From NCBI RefSeq assembly GCF_029784155.1, contig NC_073692.1, positions 237,850,503 to 237,914,502 of the forward strand: a stretch of 64,000 bases of DNA, written 5' to 3'. Made by a program: the position numbers and the translations under genes. Within the stretch, counting starts at the first letter, position 1; each line of letters begins with the position of its first letter. Below, piece after piece: positions 21,301 to 30,630 of the stretch. Under the pieces are notes generated by a model. It was not told the DNA's origin. It saw only the letters and a list, made by a program, of their open reading frames with translations, and did no database searches. Source of the stretch: Uranotaenia lowii. Its lineage: Eukaryota > Arthropoda > Insecta > Diptera > Culicidae.

Positions 21301-22254
21301 CGTCAGATATGTTTTTAATCTTACAAGATTCTCACACGTCTCACATCTTCAAAAAGATTTATTAGGATGTCGCTTCGAGAGATTTTATGCCTTCAGATCC
21401 GTTACTGTTATTCATAGGATTCTTTCCTCAGGCAAACCGGAGTATCTAAGATCTCTCCTTGTACCGCTACGTAGTTCTCGTACAGGATGTTTCGTTATTC
21501 CCCGACACAGTTCTGTTTACTATAGTAACTCGTTTTTCGTGAGAGGTATCGTTAACTGGAACGTTATTCCTTTCCATGTAAAATCTATTAGATCTAGGTC
21601 AGAGTTCAAGAGGGGTTTATTAGCAGGACTTGCAGATTAAGAACGACATAATCTTTAAGAAACGAGCGAATAAAAATTTAGCTAGGAAAACACATCAGTA
21701 TAACACATTGTAACAAGTTATAAGATTGTATGTTACGTTACATAATGGCAATAAATAAAAAAAAAAAAAAAAAATCATCAGATGTAAACTAGCCAAGCTG
21801 TTAATTCAGTTGACTTCATCGAGTTGAATTTCCTGCTAGATTCTTCGACACTTGCTCATCGTGCCCCGATCGATGGTGCTCTGTTCGCCCCGAGTCTACA
21901 ACTTGAAGTAAAAGCGGATGGATAATGAATAGAGTTTATCACTCGTATATCAATTTAAGTTATTTTCAGAAAAGAAAAGTTATTACCTAACTTAATTTTA
22001 TAGCGTAATTTTCTCTCCGCAGGACAACCTCGTTAAACTGGAAGCGTAGTGTCCCATTGACCTTGGCCATGATGGCCGCCAAGTGGATTGCAGTCGGATA
22101 CACTCCTCGCTACTACGGTGTCGTTCTTTACTATCTCTACACATTTTTTGTCCATATGATTTTCGTCTACGGCTACATGCGAATAGTTCCGGCTTTGGCC
22201 AACGTCTCGTCAGATTCCAGAGTACAACGCAATATGAGGCTTAAAACTAACTAG
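6364..22254 (+). CDS. G6P: Glucose-6-phosphatase (three exons)
   Basis: The exons are 6364-6596, 6663-7259 and 22023-22254. The joined frame is 1062 nt, giving 353 residues, close to the about 357 usual for the family, which supports ATG 6364 as the start. All junctions are GT/AG and keep phase (AAATG|GTACC with GCAG|GATAC; CTGAG|GTAAC with CGCAG|GACAA). The enzyme hydrolyses glucose-6-phosphate to glucose in the ER membrane, the last step of gluconeogenesis. The phosphatidic-acid-phosphatase motifs are complete: K77-x6-R84-P85, PSGH with H120, and SR165-x5-H171, matching human K76/R83/H119/R170/H176 to within a few residues. Several hydrophobic membrane segments follow. The C-terminus RLKTN has basic residues at -5 and -3, resembling a dilysine ER-retrieval signal. 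Intron 1 is 66 bp and intron 2 is 14,763 bp, filled with transposons. Orthology and symbol are by family recognition. Confidence 0.9.
8575..9528. mobile_element. TA-flanked MITE with GGGGAGAATG ends
   Basis: Inverted ends GGGGAGAATGAGGATACTTG (8575) and the complement of CAAGTATCCCCATTCTCCC (ending 9528) are flanked by TA at 8573-8574 and 9529-9530. The interior of 954 bp is AT-rich, with no plausible coding frame. It appears non-autonomous. Its termini resemble those of the elements at 13712, 30945 and 33016. Confidence 0.75.
10078..10833. mobile_element. MITE with AAGTGAATT/CACTTGAA subterminal repeats
   Basis: The left end (TTTTCACTTAAAAAATAAG) and the right end (CTTGTTTTTAAGTGAAAAAT) form imperfect inverted repeats. 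Many short copies of CACTTGAAATTCAAGTGA-like palindromes cluster just inside both ends (10160-10210 and 10635-10745). No coding is visible. Boundaries and target duplication are uncertain. Confidence 0.55.
10850..11690. mobile_element. Partial copy of the 33-kb MITE family with tRNA-like segments
   Basis: From about 11087 (AGTAGATAAAAACG) to 11689 the sequence is homologous to the outer MITE at 33016-37069. It includes a tRNA-like segment at 11308-11360 (GCCTATTGATAAGGTG, then AGCTCGATTCCTGG) and the opposite-facing counterpart at 11650-11690. This copy lacks the palindrome and hAT insertions found in the 33-kb copy, so it serves as the empty-site reference for both. The adjacent 10850-11085 holds two direct repeats starting TATACCGTGG (about 10854 and 11041). 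Confidence 0.65.
11921..12700 (+). CDS. ORF1 protein of a non-LTR retrotransposon
   Basis: An open frame of 259 codons. The N-terminal third is polar with a predicted coiled-coil-like stretch (about residues 45-100, EEVSNLQQLWEKIEAKIDSF onward). It is followed by an RRM-like region starting VIISGIPFVPQENLPGLFE and a basic C-terminal domain (RIYINDNLSISTRKIRAEA, then TRDGVVYVK). This coiled-coil/RRM/CTD order is that of L1- and CR1-type ORF1 RNA-binding chaperones. The frame is intact although the neighbouring ORF2 is not contiguous. It could belong with the CR1/L2-like ORF2 fragments at 16586-17155 and 19500-21640, but intervening insertions make that unprovable here. Confidence 0.65.
   Translation: MFNSCFTNGGRVVMSKTTRSASSLLVADSLKSATKRSREDLTDVGPEEVSNLQQLWEKIEAKIDSFNTQLSQRIDSVEQQISSLLDAAVGEIRSEITESSELLAKSREVIISGIPFVPQENLPGLFETISNTLGFTHCPVVNLQRLAKFPVLAGSRPPILCEFALKGAKSEFYRRYIQFRSLSLRHVGFESEERIYINDNLSISTRKIRAEAIKLKKNNKLEKISTRDGVVYVKKHDQPEMIAIKNIDQLSSILNETPS
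12760..13310 (+). repeat. Tandem repeat, about four units of 125-185 bp
   Basis: Units share the order: GTTATAATCTGC, CCCGTGACTCC, CAGCTATCCATGATTCC, CTTCCGAAGTCAT, CATGACTTC, then A/C-rich (CAAAA)n runs. The length variation comes from the A-rich runs. It lies directly after ORF1 and may be its 3' sequence. The open frame through the A-rich part is low-complexity and not a gene. Confidence 0.65.
13311..13711 (+). other. Unidentified coding-like fragment
   Basis: This stretch is richer in GC than its neighbours and holds an open frame at 13386-13712 (108 codons). No motif is recognised. It ends exactly where the next MITE begins, so the frame is truncated by that insertion. A retrotransposon 3' part is a possible source, but this is only inference. 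Confidence 0.3.
13712..14625. mobile_element. TA-flanked MITE, copy 1
   Basis: Ends GGGGAAAGG and the complement of GCTCCTCCCC are flanked by TA (13710-13711 and 14626-14627). The 914-bp interior has no plausible protein. A second copy in the opposite orientation is at 37880-38655, matching along essentially its whole length, for example GGCTGTTTGATGAAATGGCT and TAGGCGCATATAGCCCGC. Confidence 0.75.
14626..15206. other. Non-coding spacer with start of a short tandem repeat
   Basis: No gene is seen to about 15080. From about 15090 a diverged minisatellite begins (TGTGCGTGTG, AGCAAAAGCAACAAC, TTCAATCCACCGGCAAACAA) and resumes after the inserted MITE to about 15960, giving three to four units of about 75-110 bp. 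Confidence 0.5.
15210..15778. mobile_element. MITE with TAA target duplication (PIF/Harbinger-like)
   Basis: Terminal inverted repeats of about 28-35 bp begin GGCTGATGTCATGCTGAAGC, with the complementary copy ending at 15778. TAA is duplicated at 15207-15209 and 15779-15781, which fits PIF/Harbinger. It sits inside a tandem repeat whose units resume after it. No transposase is present. Confidence 0.75.
16168..16245 (+). other. tRNA-like segment (SINE head or pseudo-tRNA)
   Basis: ACTGGTTAAGATGTCGG resembles an A box and GAGTTCGATTCTC a B box, with about 35 nt between. The flanking sequence cannot form a full cloverleaf with an acceptor stem, so a functional tRNA gene is unlikely. A tRNA-derived SINE head is the better reading. 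Confidence 0.45.
16586..17155 (+). pseudogene. Endonuclease half of a CR1/L2-like ORF2 (interrupted)
   Basis: The frame from ATG 16586 reads as an apurinic-type endonuclease. Motifs seen are NICHMNVQSL, MTETWLSD, GGGICIYIKKS, GVYYNPPD and GDFNTDIM. Homology stops near 17155 in the sequence after GDFNTD. The remainder of the domain (CSQLDLILTD, then the SHHD catalytic motif in GVSHHDMIF) resumes at about 19510-19690, with some 2.3 kb of unrelated DNA between. The open frame running on to 17284 is therefore chimeric. Confidence 0.75.
18020..18889 (+). mobile_element. TA-flanked TIR element with a mini-intron, copy 1
   Basis: Inverted ends CACACAAAACTTTCGGGG and the complement of CCTCAGAAATTTTGTGTG are flanked by TA (18018-18019 and 18890-18891). 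The ends are followed by T-rich GCTAAAATTTTAGTAAA motifs. The centre has a short ATG frame (18185-18310, 41 codons) overlapping an exon-like segment that ends TTACAG|GTAAGG near 18335. An acceptor, TTTTTTTTCAACCAG, lies near 18412, followed by an open segment to 18625 and an AATAAA-like site. The same layout recurs in the copy at 42553-43402. No protein family is recognised. Confidence 0.7.
18413..18625 (+). other. Conserved exon-like open segment inside the TIR element
   Basis: After the CAACCAG acceptor one frame stays open for 70 codons, beginning VESATRNPQQSGNEEGP and ending at TAA 18623-18625. The copy at 42945 encodes VKSATRNPQQSGNEEGP in the same frame. Over the first 24 codons I count about five silent and four replacement differences, which hints at some constraint but is far too few for a test. 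A second frame, LKVQHETRNSPAMKKDH, is also open in copy 1 but has a stop in copy 2. Function unknown. Confidence 0.35.
19510..21774 (+). mobile_element. 3' part of a CR1/L2-like non-LTR retrotransposon
   Basis: This covers the end of the endonuclease domain (from about 19510), the reverse transcriptase frame and a short 3' UTR with an AATAAA motif and a run of A (about 21750-21773). The joining frame near 19747 is broken by a stop (GTTATAA), so this copy is dead. It lies in the glucose-6-phosphatase intron in the same orientation as the gene. Confidence 0.75.
19838..21640 (+). CDS. Reverse transcriptase region of the CR1/L2-like element
   Basis: An open frame of 600 codons, in phase with degraded upstream endonuclease sequence but separated from it by a stop. 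Reverse transcriptase blocks appear in order: NFRPISILSSLSKVFEKLI, SGFRPNHSTETALMKV, LLLIDFSKALDRVAHN with the first catalytic Asp near residue 268, SGVPQGSILGPILFSLFIND, and HLFADDVQIYAS with the FADD pair near residue 356. Directly after this, STDDN runs into LPINPAKTKALF, skipping roughly 30 residues usually found between these motifs, so a small in-frame deletion is likely. The thumb motif (ENLGVIFEKSFSW) and the C-terminal domain follow. The product would be inactive alone because the endonuclease half is detached. Confidence 0.8.
   Translation: MLVELLNNFLTEIHDLFFPLKFKKFRNHSWFNKDIQVAMINRDLAYRTWKRSRSLVDRNRYKVLRNKVTSLISDAKLNQEKRSINLSVPTEINSFFTSNFTINNNAALRLPENSRGFRFRIVEEYEVVNSVSQIKSDAVGIDNIPIKLIKILLHSLLPLLTHLFNTIILISKFPVLWKRVKVIPIPKKSNVSDITNFRPISILSSLSKVFEKLIKQQIYDHIGEHNFLSEFQSGFRPNHSTETALMKVHNDIALALDKRGSALLLLIDFSKALDRVAHNKLVQKLVHNYNFSKHAAELIFSYLQGRTQSVYFNGVFSEFSEIDSGVPQGSILGPILFSLFINDLPLVLKFCSVHLFADDVQIYASTDDNLLPINPAKTKALFINKLTPSVLPPKLYYDGQEISFVDHAENLGVIFEKSFSWDRQIISQCGKIYGSLKKLYLTTKHLDTSTKLRLFKSFIYPLFIYGDFLYQNASERSMRRLRTALNSCVRYVFNLTRFSHVSHLQKDLLGCRFERFYAFRSVTVIHRILSSGKPEYLRSLLVPLRSSRTGCFVIPRHSSVYYSNSFFVRGIVNWNVIPFHVKSIRSRSEFKRGLLAGLAD
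21795..21915. mobile_element. Fragment of the 33-kb MITE family right arm
   Basis: TTCAGTTGACTTCATCGAGT through CTGCTAGATTCT to TGCTCTGTTCG matches 36665-36790 of the nested MITE. It has neither terminal repeat. Confidence 0.6.
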
Positions 22255-22572
22255 GCTGAAATCTAGAGCCAACTAACACCTAGTCTAATTTATACACAAT
22301 TACTTCGTGCAATAAGTGAGGTTAGTGCAATAAGGCTTAGCTGAAATGAGTAGATGGTATTTAAGATCCGAGTCAACTCTAACGTGCATCCTACGTAGAA
22401 GTAAAAACAAAACAAATGATAAGTCTTCGAAAGAGAAAAGTGGCGCTTTTTGAAACAGTCAATTTATGGTTATACAATGCTTTTGCATGCTCATATCACA
22501 CGCGCGCACTCCACATTAGTTGAAACAATTCACTTTAAACATGATGTTAATAGAAATTTCTTTCCTAATAAA
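22255..22572 (+). terminator. 3' UTR and polyadenylation signal of glucose-6-phosphatase
   Basis: AT-rich sequence after the TAG. The first canonical AATAAA is at 22567-22572, giving a 3' UTR of about 330 nt. A second AATAAA is near 22676. Confidence 0.5.
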
Positions 22573-23520
22573 TAACAAACAAAAGTCTAAACGAAGAATC
22601 GAACACTGATTGAATATCACAAGCCAATTTTCGAAACCACCTTGGCAGTAAAGTTTGAGATTATCGGGTTGTAAAAAATAAAATTGATTACGCCCAACAA
22701 GTTTGTTCTAAAGCCTTATATCGTTTATCACCCAAAGCTAAACATAATAATCAAATGATTTATGCTGATCGTTAGGCCCGCCAAATAGGCTCTAATATTT
22801 GTTACTGAGGTAAAGTACTAATTACCATAATGGATATGGATTGATCACGACTATTCGTTTCACGGCTCATTTGGTCAGTCTTAGGAGCAGAGTAGAGTAC
22901 GGTACAGTTTGTTTAGTTCAATCAAAATATGCACACGAAATGTTCTGCAGCGCCATCAATTGGTAAGTGAACGGCCAGTGTAATATAACTCGTGATAGAT
23001 GGTAAGACATGCTAAAAGCTCCCTCATATTAAAATCCAGGTGCAGTCAACTTGTCAGGTTTCTTTTTCCTTTAAAATAAACAAAGATTAAACTTCAACAT
23101 TCTTTACACTCAGTACCGCATGCATGTCTATTTATCATCAAGCCCCACTTTCTCGTTCCAATTATGAGATCAATTACACGACATCGTGATGAGTCATTCA
23201 TCATAACAGAACTTGTCAGAAGAATGGAACGATTGTAAGACTACACACAGAGAAAACTTGTACCATTGAAACAAAAAACTACTCCTTCAAATCAAGATTC
23301 TAGTAATCTTAAAATCTAAATTCTATTTCTTAGATTTAAAAACTGTGTTTATCAAAAGAAAAGAAAATTATTATAAGTAAATGTTAAAAAATTCAAATTA
23401 ATGCACTGTACTTGTAATCAAAAATTCGTGCCATGATTCAATGAACAATTTTTTTATTATTTTAATTAAATTTTCTTTTGAAATGAAGGCCAAGGAGAAG
23501 GGAAAAAAATTGAAAACTAT
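22573..23520. other. Intergenic sequence, nothing assigned
   Basis: No coding frame or paired repeat ends were found. A CACACAGAGAAAACTTGTACC-like start at 23245 resembles the ends of TA-flanked mosquito MITEs, but no partner end is visible in the window. Confidence 0.4.
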
Positions 23521-24350
23521 TAGAATTCAAGGCAGCCTACGCGACCGGTCAGGCTCCTGAGGTGCGTCGATACCGGGATTCTGTAAGACTAGTCAGGCGG
23601 CAGGCGTCCCAGAGATACCCTAAACAATCCCTAGGGTCGGCAAGCTTACTGAATCTAATGCAAAATGTAGAGAATATTCGGAGGAAGAAACAACTCTACC
23701 CTCCAGCTTAACACATTATTTGTAGAGTTGTACATTCCAAGCTTGGTTTTTCGCCCACCACACTTTTATCACTTAACAAAACAGAATTGTATCTGACCTG
23801 TTTGCTGCTACCACCTGGATCCAATCCTCGTTGCGATTCAACCTCGGGTTCGAAGAGGTCGGAGCCTTGCACCGACATGGCGATTTGGTAATGGCGTCCT
23901 TGGTGAAACGACTCTTGTAGAGGCGTAGAGATCGTACGGTGAGCTGTGTACCTGGCCCCACCTTGGGCGCTCAACCAGGCACGGAGTTGCTGTTGGCCTG
24001 ATCCGAAGTTTGCCGGTGGCAATTCAACCCAAACCAGCGACGGATGCGATGCGCAAGTTCAACTGCTGATTCAAATCCGAATGTCGAAAGATTTATTGAA
24101 TCTCCAAGGCCGCCGAGGGGTAACCTCAAAGCAGCGGCGTACAGACGGGTGTAATGGTGGATTCAAATCGAATTGACGGCGATGGATCAGGGTTGGGATT
24201 CTATCCAAAAATAGCGGGGTCCTAAATTTAGGGTCCAAACATTAGTAACGAGGTTTATCGGCGAGAGCAAAATGGCGGGACGTTATAATCGGCAGGCTTT
24301 GAACTCCAACCGGTCATTGCTCTCGACCCGCGCCTTTTCTAATCCGACCT
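23521..24350. other. GC-richer block of unknown origin
   Basis: This block is clearly richer in GC than its flanks and has several stop-rich frames on both strands. It lacks matching direct repeats in the window, so an LTR remnant is only a guess. I see no protein motif in it. The sequence from 24350 to 25036 is AT-rich and unassigned. Confidence 0.3.
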
Positions 24351-25036
24351 GTAAATCTAAATGAAAATAAAAATTTCGAATGATGAATCTCTATCACCAT
24401 TTGGAAGCTTTGTTATGTTTGACTTTTGCATAAAGTTCACGAACTTCGGGACTCGCAGCAAGCTGTGCTCGAGAACGGTCACGTTTTCTGTCGGTCTCGT
24501 TTTTGGTCCTGTCGTAATGTGTTTTTTAGAAAAAATATAGTTTTGTTTGGCTGATCGGGGATTTTTCGTGTTGTGTTGAAGTGATGTATGTGACTGTGGC
24601 AGAAGTATACCTCGCGCCTCGCACCTAGATCAGGAGTAACTTTTTGCATGCGCCGCTGGGTGGAGAAAAGGCAACATCTCTGACGAATACGGAAAAAACC
24701 CGGTGAGGATATTCGATGATGGCATTTTTTTCTCTTTTTTCTCAGGGATTTTAAACCAATAATGGAATTTTTCAATTTCACTCTCTCTTTTCATTAACTT
24801 AAACTGTACACTTTGTGTGTGGAGAAAATGAAACAAACACCTGAATATAGTTTTATTAGAGTTTTTCTTAAAAGACGGCGGACCAGCTCGATGTGTTTGC
24901 GGCATTTCATTTACGCATCTGGAAACATACTTTGATAACAATCTTAATGTTCTCTATTTTATTTCAACATTTTGAGTTTTATTTTTATAATTGCAGTTAT
25001 TTAAAAAAAATTAAGTAGTTCGGGTTCACCCGGCAC

Positions 25037-28000
25037 CAGTGTTCGGCACTTAAGCGCTAATCCGCTAATCGCTAGTTAGTCCGCTTATTTTTTGTTAGCG
25101 GTTTAATTTTGCCGCTAAATTTTTATTGATCTAGCGAAATAAAAAGTTCCGCTATCCTTTTGTTCCGCTAATTGAAGATCGCTAAGTCCCATATATTTGT
25201 ATCAATGTCTCGAATTATTAGTGATAGAATTAACTTTTTGGTATTAATCAAGTAAAGGTGACATCGGGCATCATTCTGACTGCTTAGTTGGATTTATTGG
25301 AGGAACGCGTACTGGAGTTATAAGAAAATGTAGTTATTGTCATTTTTATCTTTTTTTGCACATTTTTCGCAACGTTTCCAGAAAAAGATAACGCCTCGTG
25401 TTATACATGATAATATTTTTTTTAATATCTCTTGATCAGCTTTTTGTTTTTAAAGTGGTTGAAACATTCACTTTTCACAATACAGTTTCTAGAGATTTTA
25501 CAGAACAGTTCATATAAAATAAGATAAAATCACCATAGAATGAATTGACCTTGTTAAGTTGTGAATAATTCATTGTAGCTTTCGTTTAAAATTAAAATAT
25601 AAATTGTATAAATGTTTACGTTCGACAATGCTTCTGCCAGTTTGAAAGAGGGGAAAACTGGTTAGAGATTTTACATGAGGATTATGTACAAGTAGGCAAA
25701 AGGCAACAAAGTAGAATAAATTGCACAAACGATTGTTTGCAACGAAATTGCATACTATCTATGCTTGTCCAACACCTCGCAAACAGAACAGAGCAGAGAA
25801 CGAATTACACTTTTATCATTTCGGTTTCCGAGTGCACTGCTCAGCCGATCAACGTTCACTTATCTTTTTGCCGAGTGCGCCCGATTGCGGTTGCTCTGAC
25901 GGTCGGGTGGACGTCGCTCGCTCTAAAGAAAAGAGAAAGAGCTGGCTAGAAAATTGTGCTCTAGCGACGCTGCTGTGTCGCTCAGTGTATCAAGCCAGAA
26001 AGATTTCAATGCAGGAATGTTTTCTACAAAAAAAGCCGCTATGCAGTGCGGGACAGTGCATCAGTTGAAGAGGTCCAATGTAGCTTTATGTATGAACTAT
26101 TTTTGTACGTAGCCGGGCCGGGCACTTCCTGGCAAATTATTTGAAAAACATGGTGAAAACCGGGTAAATAATCTGAAATTCTCCATTCCATAAACCGAGC
26201 AATATCCGGCCAGATCAGAGGAAATTAAGGAAATTAAGGAAAAACGACTTAAATTTTTTTTGTCGCAACACATCAGCAGTGTCAAATTTATGTTTAAAGC
26301 ATACGAAGGAAAGTTTGGTTTGATATTTGATGAAATAAACTTTCACAAATCCAATTTTTGACAAACAATTTTAAACTGAATTCGATTTTCTTGTTTCATT
26401 TTCCAAATAATGTGGATAAAACTGGGCAAAATCCAAGTAGTTTTTTCACAATATCCGGGCATCCGCAAATTGCTGTATACTTAGGTTTATGTCCTTTTAA
26501 TATCGTACGTGGGAAGCATTATTTTACAAAAGCAGCAATTCGAAAAGTAACATTACTAAAATTATCCAAAAATCTTTGCCTTTTAAACAAACTGTGAACA
26601 TTACGCAAGAATCTGGGACAAATTTAAGTAATAAAACTTCAAAACTTTTACAAATAGTAAAATTTAGGATTTATCTTCCTTAACCGCTACGCTTTTGATA
26701 TTTTTCGACCGAAGAAAGCTATCGTAGCTAATCATTTGTCCTAGTGCAGAACATCAATCTAGAGGAACTCGCTCAGGAATGAAAAGATAGGTGTTTTGGG
26801 CAAAGTTGTTAATTTGCATATTTTTATATAAAATTTAAAGGCGAGAGATTTAAAAATAGCGCGATAATAACAATAACTTTTTGTAGAGCATTTTTAAAGT
26901 ATTTTTTTTTAATTCAACCGTATCTCCTTGGGTTAAGATTGTAGAACTTTGATTTGTTAAGCAAAGTTGTGTATTTTGTTGAGATAAAGAACTTTGTAGA
27001 AGAAACTTAAGCTCTAAAATGCTAAACAAGAAAGTTATGATTTATATCTCGCTATTGATGGACTTCTAAACTTTATATTTCATATCAAAATATGCGCTTT
27101 ATTATACAGAGCAATGTTGTCGAAAACACCAGTATTCTATCTTAACTACCTTTGGCGTTATTAATTTAGTTCCGTTAGATTTATGTTCTGCATTGTAAAT
27201 TCTGACGCACTTCCAAACATCGATCCAGACGCAACCGATGAAGACAAACCGAGTATTCTGTAAAGCTTCTCTTTCGCCCGAGTGCGAACGAATTTATCTG
27301 CACCGAGAACGCACTTCATCAGTTTGCTTGCTTCTCTTGCCCACACTCGGGTGGACGCTTGGTCGCTCTGAAGGTAACGGAGCATTTTTTAAAGATTCTC
27401 CGTTTGGGAAGAGCACATCGAAAAAAATACACGCTCTTACTCTGAACGGGCAAATCTGAGGAGCGATGCCAAGCATATACTTTGCACAAAACCGATAAAA
27501 CGAGTAAATTTTTAACTAAAATTAACAAAAATAGGTATAGCTTTCATCTTCCACATAAAACTTTTTTAGAATTAGTTTTTTTTTCGTAGAACACAGAGAG
27601 GTGATAAAATTCTCATCTTTGACAGTTTCGTTTCGCTCATATGGTTGTATGAAAATTCGATCAACTTATTGAATTTTAAATGAAATACCTGAAACTTCAT
27701 TTATTCCCCCTTGGGAAGTGGGTTAAATCGAAGAGGGAAAGGGTGTGACAAATGATGAATTTGATATTGTCAATGCAGTTGATATATGAAGTTTTCACGC
27801 GGGTGATTGGCAACCTTGCCAACCAGCGATTCACCAAACACCTCGGAAATCGGCAACCCTTTCTTTTGTTTGGTTCCAACACGTGAAGATGTTTGATAGA
27901 TGTCTGGTCAACATGCAATGTCGTCAATGATATCGCCGTCGCTGATGTTGACGAAAACTCCGGTTTGGGAGTTCGGCGACAATATTTGTTTCGGCCTTAA

Positions 28001-28157
28001 TGTTGGTCAACAGTTAGCGATTAGCGATTAGCGCTTTAAGCTTAAAGCGATAACTTTTTCGGCACATTTAGCGTATTTAATTAGCGGTTGCTAACTTTGA
28101 ATGAGTTAGCGGTTTAAGTAGCGCCGCTAATTTTTCAGTTAGCGATGCCGAACACTG
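25037..28157. mobile_element. hAT-type non-autonomous element, copy 1
   Basis: Inverted ends CAGTGTTCGGCA are flanked by a perfect 8-bp duplication, CCCGGCAC (25029-25036 and 28158-28165). The CAGNG terminus and the 8-bp duplication are hAT hallmarks. Just inside both ends are many copies of CGCTAAT and GTTAGCG (for example AGCGATTAGCGATTAGCG near 28018). A shorter relative lies at 35434-36517; by comparison, about 1.72 kb at 25757-27480 is an additional insertion. No transposase was recognised. Confidence 0.85.
25757..27480. mobile_element. Insertion nested in the hAT element
   Basis: Relative to the copy at 35434, the shared sequence ...GCATACTATCT is interrupted here and resumes at TTTGCACAAAACCGATAAA. 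The inserted block starts ATGCTTGTCC and ends GGCATCGC complement/AAGCAT, short inverted ends. It includes two diverged inverted segments with GAGTGCG...GGTCG motifs (25865-25925 and 27280-27370). No coding was recognised. Confidence 0.5.
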
Positions 28158-28239
28158 CCCGGCACATATGGTGCGAGGACGTGTTTGAGTGTCCGGCTCC
28201 CATGCGACTTATTTGTGTAGGATGTTTATTTTACCAGTT

Positions 28240-29655
28240 TTAACCCATTCGAGACGGCGACTTTTTTCGAACGCGTCCCCCAGAAGCGAAAAATTTTTAT
28301 TCTTTGATTCGATCAATTTTTATCTGAAAAACATGAATTCAATGAAATTCCCAAAATTTAATCGTAAATTCACAAAAAATGTCCATTGCACACCGTGTGT
28401 GCAGTCCGCTCCTCGAAATAAAATTATTTCGAGGAGCCGCATTGCACACACGGTGTGCAATGGGTAGAAAAATAAAAATACACCATTTTTAACATGTTCA
28501 TCATTCGTTTAATTTTTGTTCGGTTATAAAGGAAAAAATATAAAGCAAAAAATATTATGTAGTGTGGTTTCAACCAACAATAAGTTTTTTTAAACTTTAT
28601 CCAAAATGTGTTTACTTTTGTGATTCATGAGCATGATTTGTCGGTTTTAATCCAACTTTTCTTGTGTCTTCCTATTGATTTTTTCTATCTGATAGCTATT
28701 TGAGTTGTTCAACTGTTTAAGTCCGGCTAACAAACTCTTATAATAATTTAGATCTCCATTGAAAAATCTTACGATCGTCACATAATCTTGCGTATATTCT
28801 ACTGAATAGAACCTTGAAAGGAGGGTGATTTGCCAAATATTTCATGAAGGCACATCGAACGGAACGTTAAAATTTCAAAAATTTCAATACAATACAAAAC
28901 AAGAAGTTACAAGAAAATCATGTTATGATTGTTTGAATACATTCCATGAAAAAAATCCATGATGATGATATTATTAGCAATTACCATAGAGCTGAAGTTT
29001 ATTTCATTTGTTTTTTTAGATAAATTGTTTCAAAGTCACCAATTCTTTTTTTTATTCAATCATACGTTTAGTTGAAAAGCTACCGTAAATAATGTTTTCA
29101 ACTATAAGATACAGATTTCACCTGGGTGAAAGTGGAATTTACTAAAATTACTCCGTCAAGGGCTGGAAAGCCCAACAGCACGCTCTAAAGCTTGATAATT
29201 TAAAAATAAGACTTAACAATACGAAGTTTACACAAAGGCTATACACCAGATCTTAGATGCATATACATTTCAGTTATTCTCCCCTCACCATAACCTTAAC
29301 AATCACCGACGCACACTTCCAGAAAAACAGCACAAATAACCTGCAAATGACCTACTGTCTGTATCGACGAAACGAAACTCTGTCTGCGCTACCTAATTTT
29401 ATAAGTCATTTTCAACCTCAGATATTTTGAAGACATTTTCATACACAGTGAAACCAATGCCAAATTACGATTATCTATGCTTTTAACATTCTATTGGTTC
29501 AAGAACCATGAAAATTGGTCCACAGGTTTATTCAAAATCATGAAAAAGTTAAAACTACTTCCATTGCACACACGGTGTGCAATCGGTCTTATAGCCTCGG
29601 AAAGTCATTGCACACACGGTGTGCAATCCGTCTCGAATGGGCGTTCAGTGGGTTA
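28240..29655. mobile_element. TIR element with palindromic 21-mers
   Basis: CCCATTCGAGACGG at 28244-28257 and its complement at 29628-29641 form inverted ends, with TTTTAACCCA outside on the left and TGGGTTA on the right. The interior holds four copies of a 21-bp near-palindrome (ATTGCACAC...GTGTGCAAT) at 28385, 28441, 29563 and 29607; the first two flank a hairpin (28383-28462) with a stem of nearly 40 bp. There is no coding. Confidence 0.6.
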
Positions 29656-30630
29656 TGTTTTAATTTGCGTAACCTGCTTAGTTGCGATTTTTTGTTGAAA
29701 TTTGTTTCGCGGAATTTCAGTTTAAGCTTTTTATTGCTTGGAGTTAATTATGATTTATGTTCTGCTACTTAGTAAAAATCGGGAAACAGAAAACACAAGG
29801 AATTTAATCCTATCAACAAATATTATATCCGCATACGTGGGATCAGAGCTGGGAAAATTGGCAGCGTTTAAGATGGCTACTGTTTTTTTTCAATCATCAT
29901 CACTTTCCCAAACTCCAACCATGCACCGAGCCGCAGTCAGGGATCATTAGCAGGCTGATAAACATCATCGTCAAGAACACAATGATAGTAAGCATGGTAA
30001 ATATTCGATATCATTGTTTTTCATTGAATTGACGACGGCCTTCTAAAATTTCCTTCCCATGCCGGCTGTTGATATTTAAAGTTTGTTATTTCTAACCTGG
30101 CAACAGCGAAATTTCCATATTATTGTTATATAGTCGAGCTGCTTACTAGATAGCCCATAAAACGAACTGAGATCTGTTTCAGAGACATAGGATTTTCCCG
30201 CCTTTTTATTTCCCATTCAATTTTAACGCACAGTCACGTGTGCATTAATGTAAACCCGAATTTTGCTAATTATCACAGTACCCATTTTCTGTAATTTTTA
30301 AAGATCATAGAATGTCGATCACAAACTCAGTAGCACGTTGACATTCGTTTGCTCGCTAAATCTCAGCAACTGGCTCTGTCACTACATATGTATGTATGTA
30401 TGTATGGCTGATAGGTCTTTCGACCCGAGTCTCGGTACGGGAAGTCTCGATCGCACATTCAAATATTGTTCATGCTTAACTCATCAACAATAATTGCAGC
30501 ACAACCAAGGGGTCCGTTACCACTGGTTTGGGACAGGTTTGACTCATCTTACTCCCTTCCAACTGTTCGAAACAAATACATACATATTTTGGAATACCTA
30601 ATATTGTAAACGAATTGTTAAAATTGTTTT
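29656..30630. other. Unassigned sequence with an (ATGT)n run
   Basis: An (ATGT)n tract at 30387-30405 is followed by GGCTGATAGGTCTTTCGACC, which may be the reversed 3' end of a retrotransposon, but the copy is too short to classify. No gene is visible. Confidence 0.35.

Larger units (their letters stand above)
7260..22022 (+). other. Giant second intron of glucose-6-phosphatase
   Basis: This 14.8-kb intron runs from a GTAACA donor to a TTCTCTCCGCAG acceptor. At least eight separate insertions are listed below. Stretches 7260-8572 and 9531-10077 are AT-rich and show nothing I can assign. Most of the length is attributable to mobile DNA or its debris, while the two intron ends are intact. Confidence 0.85.

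Noticed and set aside
23245..23300. CACACAGAGAAAACTTG start of a TIR element
   Set aside because: No complementary end found in the window, so no element could be bounded.
24479..24941. Minus-strand open frames of about 100 codons
   Set aside because: Two overlapping frames of biased composition, no motif, no splice context.
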